Positions 35,011 through 46,218 are shown, counted from the stretch's first letter. The stretch: 64,000 bases of DNA from PALSA-660 sp036508875 (GCA_036508875.1 DATCGP010000034.1:1-64000), one strand, 5' to 3'. Program-made: numbers and translations. Notes: generated by a model from the letters alone, not told the origin.

Positions 35011-35036
35011 TTGGATCCTATTGATCTGCGTGCGCA

Positions 35037-35309
35037 TTAGACGCCGCGGATGCCCAACTTGGCGATGAGGGCGCGGTAGCGCTCCACGTCCGACTTCTTG
35101 AGGTAGTTCAGGAGGCGGCGACGCTGACCGACCATCTGGAGCAGCCCGCGACGCGTGTGGTGATCGTGCTTGTGGGTGCGGAGGTGCTCGGTGAGGTCGC
35201 GGATGCGCTGCGTGAGCAGAGCGACCTGCACTTCGGTGGAACCGGTGTCGGTGTCGTGCATCTTGTTGTCGGCCACGATCTCCGACTTGACGTCCTTGGA
35301 AAGCGGCAT
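35037..35309 (-). CDS. rpsO: 30S ribosomal protein S15
   Basis: S15, 90 residues, binds the central domain of 16S rRNA early in assembly. The sequence is classical throughout, including DTGSTEVQVALLTQRI and LLQMVGQRRRLLNYLKK. ATG start. A candidate promoter with an extended -10 lies about 105 bp upstream, giving a leader long enough for S15 autoregulation, which is known in several bacteria but not demonstrated here. Confidence 0.99.
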   Translation of the reverse strand: MPLSKDVKSEIVADNKMHDTDTGSTEVQVALLTQRIRDLTEHLRTHKHDHHTRRGLLQMVGQRRRLLNYLKKSDVERYRALIAKLGIRGV

Positions 35310-35414
35310 ACTGCTAGTCCACCCTTCAGATCCTGATCGTCGCCTCCGGCCGAGATGCGCGTCGGTGGGTGTTCCGACGGCTCAAAGCGCGGGGCCTGTC
35401 CGTGTAGCCGTGGA

Positions 35415-35423
35415 ATTGTAGCA
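35415..35423 (-). promoter_or_regulatory. rpsO promoter (extended -10)
   Basis: TGC followed by TACAAT on the minus strand (TACAAT at 35415-35420). The upstream hexamer 17 bp away is GCGACA, a poor -35, which an extended -10 can compensate. It lies between the stop of the broken channel gene and rpsO. Confidence 0.65.
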
Positions 35424-35462
35424 CGCACGGGCGCGCGTGTCGCCCCTTCGACCCGACGAGGC

Positions 35463-36552
35463 CTACAAAGAGCAGTCGAGGCCCTGGGGCATCGACTCGG
35501 ACACCACGAACCCGCAGTCGCCGGGCGACACGAGCGTACCGTTGTTGGTGATCGTGACGACCCTGCGGCCCGCCTCGCTCCCCGCGCCGGTCTCCACTCC
35601 CGCCAGGAGTGCGTTGTGCGAGTCGAGCAGCGCGTGAGTCGCCTCCATGAGCGTCTTGCCGTGTGTCTCCTTCGGCATGCCGATCTTGTAGATCTCGGAG
35701 CCTTCGCCGAAGTTGAGGAGCTCTGAGATCAGGGAGGTCAGCCCATGGTTGAGCGCTGACTGCGCGAGCAGGTTGTCGGTCAGTTCGCTGATGCAGACCA
35801 CCTCGTCCACGTGGGCGTGCGCCAAGTGCTTCTTGTTCTCGGGGTCGGATACCAGGACGCACGTGTAGACGTCCGGCTGCCGCGCCTCGATCGCCAGCGC
35901 GGTCAGGATCGCGAGGGAGTCGCTGACGGTGGGGTCTCCGCCGCTGCCCGTGACGATCGCCGTCGTCGCCTGCTCGACGCGCGCCTGGGTAAGGACGTCG
36001 TCCCAGGTCGGCGATCCGGAGACGAACAGGGTGCCCGACTCCGGGTACGGGTGCTCGGGCAGGTCCGCGACGATCACGATGTCGAGGTCGCGCGATGCCT
36101 CGTCGGAAAGGAGCTGGTCGACGATGGCGCGCCCGTGCTCGTTCCAGTTGCAGATCAGGGCGTGACCCTTCACGTTCACCTTGTGCGTCCCCTTGTCCGT
36201 CGAGAGAGCGATGCGCACGAAGCACGCGGCGACGTCGGCCTGATGATCGATACGAAGATGACGCCCGAGATCAGCACCGCGATCGCTGCTCCGTAGCCGA
36301 GCGGAGTCACCGGGGGCTTCGCGACGTCGAAGCCGGACAGCGCGAGGATGAGGATGTCCTGGAGCGCCTCCACGTAGCTCGTGTATCCCGCGGTCCCTGG
36401 CGCGCTCTCGACGAGCCAGAACAGCACCGACATCGCGAAGACGAAGGCGAACACAGCCACGCGAGTATCTTCAGGGTCAGGCTCTCGCTGACGATCGAAC
36501 GGACCGACCGGGCCGCGAGAACGATCCTGTTCCGCCTGCCTGACATCCCCAC
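35463..36552 (-). pseudogene. Ion channel with TrkA-N-like domain (CASTOR/POLLUX-like), broken by two frameshifts
   Basis: Three reading-frame pieces make one recognisable protein. Piece 1 (from 36552 or ATG 36546): basic N-terminus ending SLTLKILAWL. Piece 2: VFAFVFAMSVLFWLVE, a pore-type segment ILALSGFDV and ISGVIFVSII. Piece 3 (to 35463): VAACFVRIALSTDKG, VKGHALICNWNEHG and a Rossmann-like regulatory domain of about 240 residues. The breaks are near 36450-36459 and 36237-36246; each needs removal of two bases or addition of one. At the first, deleting one TG of a TGTG restores a perfect junction. Either a recent pseudogene or sequence errors. It lies between ribF and rpsO. Confidence 0.75.
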
Positions 36553-36646
36553 TGCCCACCCCCCCGGTAAGCGTCCTTATGCGATGCCAATACGCGCTAT
36601 ACCCGCGAAAGGTGGCCGCGACGCGGCGCGAGGAAGGCTGCGGGGC

Positions 36647-37573
36647 TCAGAGCGAGTCGATCTCGATCGTTCTCGCTACGTCCTGCTCGATCGCCGCCGC
36701 CAGTTCGGCGCCGTCAGAGAACGCGCGTTGCTCCCGAAGCCGTTCGAGGAACTCGACCGTGAGTCCGCGGCCGTAAAGGTCGCCGGCGAAGCCGATGAGG
36801 TGGACCTCGAAGTCATCGGTCGCACCGGGAAAGGTAGGCGGCGCTCCGATGGAGATCGCGGCGGGATAGGTGATGCCGCTGACATCGACCCGGCCTGCAT
36901 AGACACCGTGCGCGGGGAGCGCAGCGTACGGGCTCACCGAGAGGTTGGCCGTGGCGAACCCGATCCCTTCTCCAGCGCCGCGGCCGTGGTGTACGGTGCC
37001 GCGGACGCGGTGGGGCCGTCCCAGCAGCGATGCGGCCGCGGAGACGTCTCCCGCCGCCACGAGCGCACGGATCCGGGTCGACGTGATCGGCGCTCCCCCT
37101 GCGTTGACGAGTTCGTGCGGTACCACGGTGAACCCTCTGTCCGACCCGTAGTGCACGAGCGCCACGACGTCACCCTCCGCGTGATGGCCGAAGCGGAAGT
37201 CGCAACCGACCAGGACGCAGACCGGTTCCATCGCATCGAGGAGGACTTCGTCAAGGAATACCAGGGGCGGAGTCCTGGCGAGTTCGGGCGTGAAGGGCAT
37301 GACCGCGATCGCGTCCGGGCCGAGATCACCAAGGAAGCTCAGCTTCTGGTCGAGGTCGAGAAGCTGCGGCGCCGCTGTAGCGGGTGCGACGATCTGGTCG
37401 GGATCGCGGTCGAACGTGACCACGACCGAGGCGGCGTCGAGCGTTCGGGCGAGCGCGACCGCGTCTCGTACGAGTGCCTGGTGCCCGAGGTGGACGCCGT
37501 CGAACACGCCCAAGGCGGCGACTGCACGACCGAACGACGGCATTCCAGGCTGCCAGACGGCGATCCTCGTCAC
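36647..37573 (-). CDS. ribF: Bifunctional riboflavin kinase/FAD synthetase
   Basis: RibF, 308 residues, converts riboflavin to FMN and then FAD. N-terminal nucleotidyltransferase domain with GVFDGVHLGHQALV, then the flavokinase domain from about 180 (GIGFATANL, AHGVYAGRV, VEFLERLREQ). GTG start overlapping the truB stop by GTGA. Last gene of the rimP-nusA-infB unit; truB-ribF is a common pair. Confidence 0.97.
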   Translation of the reverse strand: MTRIAVWQPGMPSFGRAVAALGVFDGVHLGHQALVRDAVALARTLDAASVVVTFDRDPDQIVAPATAAPQLLDLDQKLSFLGDLGPDAIAVMPFTPELARTPPLVFLDEVLLDAMEPVCVLVGCDFRFGHHAEGDVVALVHYGSDRGFTVVPHELVNAGGAPITSTRIRALVAAGDVSAAASLLGRPHRVRGTVHHGRGAGEGIGFATANLSVSPYAALPAHGVYAGRVDVSGITYPAAISIGAPPTFPGATDDFEVHLIGFAGDLYGRGLTVEFLERLREQRAFSDGAELAAAIEQDVARTIEIDSL

Positions 37574-38487
37574 GCGGCAGCACCTCCCGGCAGGACGACC
37601 TCGGGTATGAGGCGGCCGCCCTTCGAGCGGTAGATCCCGGCGAGCGCGCCACCGGATGTGACCGAGACCGCCTGCCCCTCCGGCACAGCGATGTCCGTGG
37701 GCGCGTCGAAGGCAGCGCCGAAACGGATCGCATCGTGCGGCGCCCGGAGCGAGGAAAGGCCCAGAGCGAGCAGCGGATCGAAGAAGAGACCGGCGATCCG
37801 GCCCTCGGCGGCGGAGCCGGCCAGCTCGTCCAGCGTGTGCGCGTCGGTCAGCGTGAGGTGGCCGCTCGCGGTGCGGCGCAGGCCCGACAGATGGGCTGCG
37901 GTCCCGCACGCTCTGCCGATGTCGCGGGCGAGCGCCCGGACGTATGTGCCCTTCGAGACACTGAACGAGACGTCCCAGGACATGCGCGTCGGGTCGATCG
38001 AGAGGAGGGTGGCCTTGCTCACGTCGATCTCTCTGAGCTGCAGGTCGAGAGGCTTGCCCGCACGGGCCGCGCGGTGCGCGGTCTGGCCGTCGACCTTGAT
38101 CGCGGAGTATGCGGGCGGCAGCTGGGAGGACTTGCCGACGTAGCTCGCGAGCACGCCACCGGCGTATGCCGGATCGAGTATCTCCGACGGGACGGGCGCT
38201 GTCCGGATGGTGGCGCCGTCGGCGTCGTCCGTGTCCGTCTCGCTTCCGAAGGAGATGGTCGCGAAGTAGTCCTTGCTCGCGGCGGTGAGGTACGGCGCGA
38301 GGCGGGTGTAGGCGCCGACCAAGACAACGAGCAGACCGGTAGCCATCGGGTCGAGAGTGCCGGCGTGACCGACCCTCCCCTCCCCGGTCGCGCGGCGAAC
38401 GACCGCCACCACGTCATGGCTGGTCATACCGGCCGGCTTGTCGATCGGAAGTATGCCGACGAGCGTGGTGGCGCCCCTTCGCGTCAC
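37570..38487 (-). CDS. truB: tRNA pseudouridine(55) synthase TruB
   Basis: TruB, 305 residues, makes pseudouridine 55 in the tRNA T-arm. Catalytic Asp46 sits in GRVGHAGTLDPMATGLL; the SKGTYVRALARDIG motif follows. The N-terminal ILPIDKPAGMTSHDVV is typical. GTG start overlapping the nrnA stop by four bases (GTGA), which excludes the long upstream in-frame extension; it overlaps ribF the same way downstream. Confidence 0.97.
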   Translation of the reverse strand: MTRRGATTLVGILPIDKPAGMTSHDVVAVVRRATGEGRVGHAGTLDPMATGLLVVLVGAYTRLAPYLTAASKDYFATISFGSETDTDDADGATIRTAPVPSEILDPAYAGGVLASYVGKSSQLPPAYSAIKVDGQTAHRAARAGKPLDLQLREIDVSKATLLSIDPTRMSWDVSFSVSKGTYVRALARDIGRACGTAAHLSGLRRTASGHLTLTDAHTLDELAGSAAEGRIAGLFFDPLLALGLSSLRAPHDAIRFGAAFDAPTDIAVPEGQAVSVTSGGALAGIYRSKGGRLIPEVVLPGGAAA

Positions 38488-39464
38488 GACGACGCACCAG
38501 GCAGCTGCGCGAGCACCGCCTCGATCGCGGATCCGAGCGGAAGCGGCGCAGCGGCTCCCGCTGCAGCGGTGTGGCCGCCGCCCCCGAACACGTGCGCGAC
38601 CGCTGCCACGTCGAGCGTCGGGCACTTGGCGCGCAGCGAGACGTTCACCGCATCGTGCTGGACCTTGAAGAAGACGACCGCGTCGACCGATCCGATCTGG
38701 CGAAACACGTCGACGATGTTCTCCGTGTCCTCGGCAAGGGCGCCGGTCTCGGTCAGGTCGTCGTCGTTCATCCACGAGTAGGCGATGCGGCCGCCGTTGG
38801 CGAGGGTGACGCGCGACAGGACACGCCCCAGCAGGGCCAGCGAGGCCGCACTGCGGCTCTCGTAGATGCGGGTGTAGATCGAGCGTGCATCGGCGCCGGC
38901 CTCGATCATCGCAGCGGCGTCGCGCAGTGCGAGCGGCGTCGTGTTGCCATAGCTGAAACGGCCGGTGTCGGTGATCAGGCCCGCGTAGCAGGCGGAGGCG
39001 ATAGCCGCGTCGGGAGTGACGCCCAGCACCCGGACCAGCCGCCACACGATCGATGAGGCCGAGGCCGCCGACGTGTCGACGAGATCCACTGCGCCGAACG
39101 ATTCGTTGTCAGCGTGGTGGTCGATGACGACGATCGTGCGCGCGGCCCGTGCGAGACTCTCGGCCACTCCGAGACGGCTGAAGGACGGCGTGTCAAGCGC
39201 CACGAACACATCAGCAGGCTGGAGGTCGGCCGCAGGGCGGTACAGATCGAAACCTGTAAGGAACTCGTACGTCGACGGCGCCGAGTTGTGGTCCGCCAGC
39301 GTCGCCACCGCCTCGACGCCAACGCTGCGCAGCGCCATCGTCAGGGCGAGTACCGAGCCGACCGCGTCACCGTCCGCGGTGACGTGGCCGCAAACAATCA
39401 CACGGGACGCCCCGAGGAGCGCCGCCGCGGCCGCGGCCTCTGCGCTGGGCGACTCAGGACTCAT
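38484..39464 (-). CDS. nrnA: DHH-family oligoribonuclease/pAp phosphatase NrnA
   Basis: NrnA, 326 residues, degrades short oligoribonucleotides and dephosphorylates 3'-phosphoadenosine 5'-phosphate. DHH motifs HVTADGDAVGS, ALDTPSFSRLG and IDHHADN in the N-terminal domain; DHHA1 domain with the VFGGGGHTAAAG substrate-binding loop at the C-terminus. ATG start, overlapping rbfA by 11 bases. Completes RNA decay begun by RNase Y/J and PNPase. Confidence 0.96.
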   Translation of the reverse strand: MSPESPSAEAAAAAALLGASRVIVCGHVTADGDAVGSVLALTMALRSVGVEAVATLADHNSAPSTYEFLTGFDLYRPAADLQPADVFVALDTPSFSRLGVAESLARAARTIVVIDHHADNESFGAVDLVDTSAASASSIVWRLVRVLGVTPDAAIASACYAGLITDTGRFSYGNTTPLALRDAAAMIEAGADARSIYTRIYESRSAASLALLGRVLSRVTLANGGRIAYSWMNDDDLTETGALAEDTENIVDVFRQIGSVDAVVFFKVQHDAVNVSLRAKCPTLDVAAVAHVFGGGGHTAAAGAAAPLPLGSAIEAVLAQLPGASS

Positions 39465-39852
39465 CCGCGTCGCTCTCGGCGGCAGGCTCGTCCGGACCTA
39501 TGCGGCCAGACGCGCGCTCGCGCAGAATCGCGTCGTTGATGCGTGTCGCCTCGTCGATCGACGGGTCGATGCGGAAATGGAGCTCGGGCACGTAACGCAG
39601 CCGGATCGCCTCGCCCAGCATTGTCCGCAGACGACCCTTGGCCGCCTGCAACCCTGCCATGGCCTCGGCCACCCGCACCTCGTCGCCGTGGACGGTCACG
39701 AAGATGTTGGCGTGCGTCATGTCCGAGGACATATCGACGCCGGTCACCGTCACGAGGTCGAGGCGCGGGTCCGCACACTCCTCGAGCAGGAGCTGCGCGA
39801 TGATCTCGCGCACCGTCTCCCCCATGGCGCGGGAACGCGGATACGTCTTCAT
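39454..39852 (-). CDS. rbfA: 30S ribosome-binding factor RbfA
   Basis: RbfA, 132 residues, assists late 30S maturation and cold adaptation. KH-type fold recognised by RAMGETVREIIAQLLLEE at the start, DPRLDLVTVTGVDMSSD, and LRYVPELHFRIDPSID near the end. ATG start nine bases after infB. Acidic C-terminal tail of about 15 residues. Confidence 0.97.
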   Translation of the reverse strand: MKTYPRSRAMGETVREIIAQLLLEECADPRLDLVTVTGVDMSSDMTHANIFVTVHGDEVRVAEAMAGLQAAKGRLRTMLGEAIRLRYVPELHFRIDPSIDEATRINDAILRERASGRIGPDEPAAESDADES

Positions 39853-39861
39853 CAGCGGGCC

Positions 39862-42276
<2,415 letters not shown>

Positions 42277-42585
42277 TTACGCGTCACCGTCCTCGTTGGC
42301 GAGCGCGCCCTGGTGCCCCAGTACGCGCTCGAAATCCGCCCGCAGGCGGCCGATGTCATCCTCGCTGACGTTCGCTCGCAGAGCGCTCGCGATCTTGCGC
42401 TTGCGGATCGCCAGCTCGAAACACTCGAGCGTGGCGTGAACGTAGGCCCCGCGCCCGTTGGCCTTGCCGGTCTCATCGACCTCGACAGCGCCGTCAGGCG
42501 TACGGACGAAGCGCACTATCTCGCGCTTGTCCTCGCTCTTCCCGCACCCTATGCAGGTGCGGATCGCAGGTTTCCGGGGCCGCAT
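42277..42585 (-). CDS. ylxR: YlxR/RnpM family RNA-binding protein
   Basis: YlxR (DUF448), 102 residues. Cys11 and Cys14 in RTCIGCG, and GRGAYVH, are the family signature. Recent work on Bacillus proposes it modulates RNase P (RnpM); here the assignment is by family and position only. It lies between nusA and infB, its conserved place in Gram-positive bacteria. ATG start, three bases after nusA; the stop adjoins infB. Confidence 0.95.
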   Translation of the reverse strand: MRPRKPAIRTCIGCGKSEDKREIVRFVRTPDGAVEVDETGKANGRGAYVHATLECFELAIRKRKIASALRANVSEDDIGRLRADFERVLGHQGALANEDGDA

Positions 42586-42588
42586 AGG

Positions 42589-43728
42589 CTACTTGGCCGC
42601 CTCCTTGTCGTGCAGGGAACAGTACGAAGTGCCGGGCTTCGCGCGGTTGCGGCAACGGACGCCGGACGCGGTGACGGCGCAGCAGCGGCCGTCGCCCTCG
42701 ACGTGCTCTGTGTCGCCCGAATCCGGCGCGACGTCGGTAAGGCCCGACTCGAAGGCCTGGGAAGCGCTCTTGATGTCTATCCGCCAGCCCGTCAGCTTGG
42801 CGGCGAGGCGGGCGTTCTGACCCTCCTTGCCGATGGCGAGCGACAACTGGTCGTCCGGCACGATCACCGTGGCGCAGCGGTCCGAATCGCTGACGGTGAC
42901 GCGGCTCACCTTGGCCGGCGAGAGTGCGTTGGCGACAAGCTGCGCCGGGTCGTCACTCCACGGCACGACGTCGATGCGCTCGCCCCGGAGCTCGGCCACG
43001 ACCATGCGGACGCGGCTCCCCTTCGGGCCGACGCACGCGCCGACGGGATCGAGCCCGGGCTCGCGGCTCGACACGGCGATCTTGCTGCGCAGGCCCGGCT
43101 CGCGTGCCACGCTCTTGATCTCGACGATGCCGTCGTAGATCTCAGGCACCTCGAGTTCGAACAGGCGCTTCAGCAGGCCCGGATGGGTGCGCGACACAAC
43201 GATCGACGGTTCCGTCGTCGTCTTGCGGACCTCGAGGATGTAGGCCTTGATCGGCTGGTTGTGGTCGTACCGCTCCGACGAGGGCTGCTCGGTGGGAGGC
43301 AGCAGCGCTTCGACGCCCTCGCGCAGCTTGATCAGCGTGTAGCGCGAGTCGGACTGCTGGACGCGTCCGGTGATCGACTCACCGATGCGGTCCTTGAACT
43401 CCTCGTAGATCTGCTCGCGCTCGGCCTCGCGGATCATGCCGACGATGACGCTCTTGACCGCCTGTGCGGCGGTGCGGGACACGTCCGCCGGCGTGACATC
43501 GACCTCGTCGAAGATCGGCTCCTCCTCGGTGCCGCCGACGGGCACGAGCTCGAAGACCGAGATCTTGCCGGTCTCGCGGTCGAGCACGGCGCGGGTGTCG
43601 TTCTCGAGGTCGAGGATCTTCTTGTAGGTGGCAGCGAGCGACCCCTCGAGCCTGTCGAGCATCGCGTACTCGTCGATGTTCTTCTCGCGCGCGAGCGCCT
43701 TGAGAGCTTCCATCAGCTCAGATGCCAT
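42589..43728 (-). CDS. nusA: Transcription termination/antitermination protein NusA with C-terminal Cys/His knuckle
   Basis: NusA, 379 residues, binds RNA polymerase and controls pausing, termination and antitermination. NTD (about 1-130), S1 (about 135-200, GRVQQSDSRYTLIKL), KH1 (PGLRSKIAVSS, VGACVGPKGSRVRMV) and KH2 (LSLAIGKEGQNARLA). Beyond the usual end lies a short Cys/His motif: Cys349, Cys350, Cys359, Cys370 and His373, of the form C-x8-C-x10-C-x2-H, a possible zinc knuckle. ATG start overlapping rimP by 11 bases. Confidence 0.97.
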   Translation of the reverse strand: MASELMEALKALAREKNIDEYAMLDRLEGSLAATYKKILDLENDTRAVLDRETGKISVFELVPVGGTEEEPIFDEVDVTPADVSRTAAQAVKSVIVGMIREAEREQIYEEFKDRIGESITGRVQQSDSRYTLIKLREGVEALLPPTEQPSSERYDHNQPIKAYILEVRKTTTEPSIVVSRTHPGLLKRLFELEVPEIYDGIVEIKSVAREPGLRSKIAVSSREPGLDPVGACVGPKGSRVRMVVAELRGERIDVVPWSDDPAQLVANALSPAKVSRVTVSDSDRCATVIVPDDQLSLAIGKEGQNARLAAKLTGWRIDIKSASQAFESGLTDVAPDSGDTEHVEGDGRCCAVTASGVRCRNRAKPGTSYCSLHDKEAAK

Positions 43729-44212
43729 CGTCGGCCGTCCCTTCCTTTGAGAAATCGAACGTGACGCGCAGTTTCGCGCGGGTGATGCTGTCGTGCGGGA
43801 TCCGGACTATCGTCCCGTCGACCTCGAGGAGGACCTCGTCGCTGTCGACGCCGTGAAGCGTGCCGGTCAGGTGCTTGCGTCCGTCGATCTCGCGGGACAA
43901 GGTCACCTTCGCGTCGGACCCTGCGAAGCGGTCGAAGTCCGCGAGCTTGACGAGCGGCCGCTCGATGCCGGGCGACGACACCTCAAGGGTGTAGCCGTTC
44001 TCGAGTCCGGGGACCGGCTCGATCAGCTCGTCGATCCAGCGGTTCGACTCCGCGATCTGGTCGATAGTGATCCCGCCGTCGTGGTCGAGGTAGACCTGCA
44101 CGAGCGGCTCCCGCCGCGTACCGGCCACGTCGAGGAGCACGAGCTCGAACTCGCGTTCTGTGGCGGCAGCGTCTAGCAACTCGGTCAGTCGTGCCTTCAG
44201 ATCGTTTCCCAT
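43718..44212 (-). CDS. rimP: Ribosome maturation factor RimP
   Basis: RimP, 164 residues, aids 30S subunit maturation. Family stretches LVQVYLDHDGGITIDQIAES and EVSSPGIERPL are clear. I choose the ATG at 44212 because GGAAGGAGG lies seven bases upstream; a GTG six codons earlier overlaps that site. First gene of the rimP-nusA-ylxR-infB-rbfA unit. A terminator-like hairpin with a U run sits just upstream of its ribosome-binding site. Confidence 0.96.
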   Translation of the reverse strand: MGNDLKARLTELLDAAATEREFELVLLDVAGTRREPLVQVYLDHDGGITIDQIAESNRWIDELIEPVPGLENGYTLEVSSPGIERPLVKLADFDRFAGSDAKVTLSREIDGRKHLTGTLHGVDSDEVLLEVDGTIVRIPHDSITRAKLRVTFDFSKEGTADDGI

Positions 44213-44237
44213 GCCCGTACCTCCTTCCACAACAAAA

Positions 44238-44259
44238 GAAGCGGGGGTCAGCCCACTTC
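44238..44259 (-). promoter_or_regulatory. Terminator-like hairpin in the rimP leader (candidate attenuator)
   Basis: On the minus strand GAAGTGGG, a 6-nt loop and CCCGCTTC (8 bp, one G-T pair), followed at once by TTTTGTTGT and then the rimP ribosome-binding site. A possible -10 (TAGGAT, 44296-44301) lies 37 bp upstream, so the hairpin would be inside the leader. It may instead only terminate readthrough from proS. Confidence 0.6.
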
Positions 44260-44295
44260 AAACGGCCCATCGATCGGTTTCCGTACGCGCTCCGC

Positions 44296-44301
44296 ATCCT
44301 A
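44296..44301 (-). promoter_or_regulatory. Possible -10 of the rimP-nusA-infB unit
   Basis: TAGGAT on the minus strand with TTCCGT 18 bp upstream, in the gap between proS and rimP. Moderate match only. Confidence 0.45.
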
Positions 44302-44369
44302 CCACAGGAAGCGCCGATCACGGAAGCGCAGCGAGCGCTCCCGTGAGGCAGACCACGGTTGCGTGACCG

Positions 44370-46112
44370 TCAGGGGTGCAGCGTCAGCGGCCCCAGCGCG
44401 GCCTTCGCGTCGGCGACCGCCTTGGTGACGTGGGTGACGACCTCGGCAAGCGGGATCGTGATCCGCTCGCCCGTTGCGCGGTCTTTGAGCTCGACGACGC
44501 CCTCGGCGAGGCCGCGCTTCCCGACAACGACCTGGAACGGCCAGCCGATCAGGTCCGCGTCGGCGAACTTGACGCCCGCGCGCTCGTCACGGTCGTCGAG
44601 CACCGTCTCGACCCCGGCCGCGGCCAGCTCGCGCCAGATGCGCTCCCCCACCTCGAAGACCTCGCCGTCGGCCATCAGCGGCAGAACGGCGACCTCGAGC
44701 GGAGCGACCGTGACCGGCCACGCGACACCCGCATCGTCGTAGTTCTGCTCGATGACAGCTGCGAGCGACCGAGACACGCCGACGCCATAGCAGCCCATCA
44801 GGAACGGCTTCTCGATACCGTCCTCGTCCGAGAACGTCGCTCCCATGGAGATGGAGTAGCGCGTCCCGAGCTGGAAGACCTGGCTGACCTCGATGCCGCG
44901 CGCGCCTTTCAGCACACCGCCGCATACCGGACATCCATCACCGGGCTCGGCCACGACGAGGTCGGCCCACTGCGCGACCTGGAAGTCGCGTCCCGGCTGC
45001 GCGTCGACGAAGTGAAAGTCGTTGTCGTTGGCGCCCACGCCCCAGGCGACGTCCCCCTCGAGAGAGCGGTCTGCGACCACGAGCGTGCCTTCGGGCGGGG
45101 CTATCGGTCCCAGCGACCCTTTCGGGATGCCGTACTTCGCGAAGTCCTCCTCGTCCAACAGCACCGCCCCCGGGACCGCCCACGCTGCCTTCACCGAGTT
45201 GAGCTCGCGGTCGCCCGGCACGCAGAAGTAGACGAGTCGCCCATCTTCGGTCTTGGCGGCCATCGTCTTGACGGTGTCGTGGGCCCCGACCCCGAGGAAT
45301 CCGGCCAACTCCGCGATCGTGCGTATGTCCGGGGTGTGGACCTTCCGCAGCGCTCCCGGCTCGGACACGGAGGGATGCCGCGGCACCACGGTCGAAGCGG
45401 CCTCGACGTTCGCCGCGTAGCCGCAATCGCAGTAGACGAGAGCGGCCTCGCCGGAATCCGCGAGCGCCATGAACTCGGTGGTGACCTTGCCGCCGATCTG
45501 TCCCGACTCTGCCTCGACCGGACGGAACTTCAGCCCGAGCCGCTCGCATATGCGCGCGTACGCGCGGCTCATCGCATCGTAGTGCTCCTGCAGCGATTCC
45601 TGCGTCGCGTGGAAGGAGTATCCGTCCTTCATGATGAACTCGCGCCCGCGGAGGAGTCCGAAACGCGGCCGAACCTCGTCGCGGAACTTGACCTGGATCT
45701 GGTAGAGCGACAGCGGCAGCTCCTTGTAGGAGCGCACCTCGTGCCGCACTAGCGAGGTGATGAGCTCCTCGTGCGTGGGCCCGAGGCAGAAGTCGCGCCC
45801 GTGCCGGTCCTTGAAACGCATGAGCTCGGGACCGTACAGCTCCCAGCGGCCGGACTCCTGCCACAGCTCGGCAGGCTGCATCGCCGGCATCAGAATCTCC
45901 TGCGAGCCGATCGTGTCCATCTCCTCGCGCACGATCTGCTCGATCTTGTGCAAGCTGCGCCACCCGAGCGGCAGGAACGAGTAGACGCCGGCCGCGGCCT
46001 TGCGGATCATCCCGGCCCGCAGGAGCACTCGATGGGAAGCGAGGTCCGCCTCGGCGGGCTCCTCTTTCAGAGTGGGCGCGTATAGCGTGCTCATGCGGAG
46101 TGCTACGGACAT
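44370..46112 (-). CDS. proS: Prolyl-tRNA synthetase
   Basis: ProS, 580 residues, bacterial type with a class II catalytic core (motif 2 around RFGLLRGREFIMKDGYSF), an inserted YbaK-like editing domain (about 230-385) and a C-terminal anticodon-binding domain (VAPLEVAVLPLM onward). I start at the ATG at 46112; an ATG six codons later is possible. In-frame sequence further upstream is the terminator region of the OFA transporter. It follows ispG in spirit, but the transporter gene separates them. Confidence 0.97.
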   Translation of the reverse strand: MSVALRMSTLYAPTLKEEPAEADLASHRVLLRAGMIRKAAAGVYSFLPLGWRSLHKIEQIVREEMDTIGSQEILMPAMQPAELWQESGRWELYGPELMRFKDRHGRDFCLGPTHEELITSLVRHEVRSYKELPLSLYQIQVKFRDEVRPRFGLLRGREFIMKDGYSFHATQESLQEHYDAMSRAYARICERLGLKFRPVEAESGQIGGKVTTEFMALADSGEAALVYCDCGYAANVEAASTVVPRHPSVSEPGALRKVHTPDIRTIAELAGFLGVGAHDTVKTMAAKTEDGRLVYFCVPGDRELNSVKAAWAVPGAVLLDEEDFAKYGIPKGSLGPIAPPEGTLVVADRSLEGDVAWGVGANDNDFHFVDAQPGRDFQVAQWADLVVAEPGDGCPVCGGVLKGARGIEVSQVFQLGTRYSISMGATFSDEDGIEKPFLMGCYGVGVSRSLAAVIEQNYDDAGVAWPVTVAPLEVAVLPLMADGEVFEVGERIWRELAAAGVETVLDDRDERAGVKFADADLIGWPFQVVVGKRGLAEGVVELKDRATGERITIPLAEVVTHVTKAVADAKAALGPLTLHP

Positions 46113-46189
46113 GCGATGCCTGCCTTCGGGACTCGTGCGTGCGGCCGCGCCCGCGCGAGCGGGCGTATGCAGCAGGATAGACGACGGAA

Positions 46190-46218
46190 GGCCGCGGAGG
46201 GAACTTCCCTCCGCGGCC
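46190..46218 (-). terminator. Intrinsic terminator after the OFA transporter gene
   Basis: A 12-bp perfect GC-rich stem, GGCCGCGGAGGG and CCCTCCGCGGCC, around an AACTT loop. It isolates the transporter from proS. Confidence 0.85.

Noticed and set aside
35326..36225. 299-codon alternative frame over the channel gene
   Set aside because: Arg/Pro/Gly-rich shadow of the TrkA-N-like domain frame, which itself has clear motifs.
36237..36459. Programmed ribosomal frameshifting in the channel gene
   Set aside because: Neither junction has a heptameric slippery sequence or homopolymer, and two events in one gene are implausible.
42589..43728. NusA tail as the start of a separate small gene
   Set aside because: The Cys/His stretch is in frame with KH2 and no start codon with a ribosome-binding site precedes it; ylxR begins three bases after the NusA stop.
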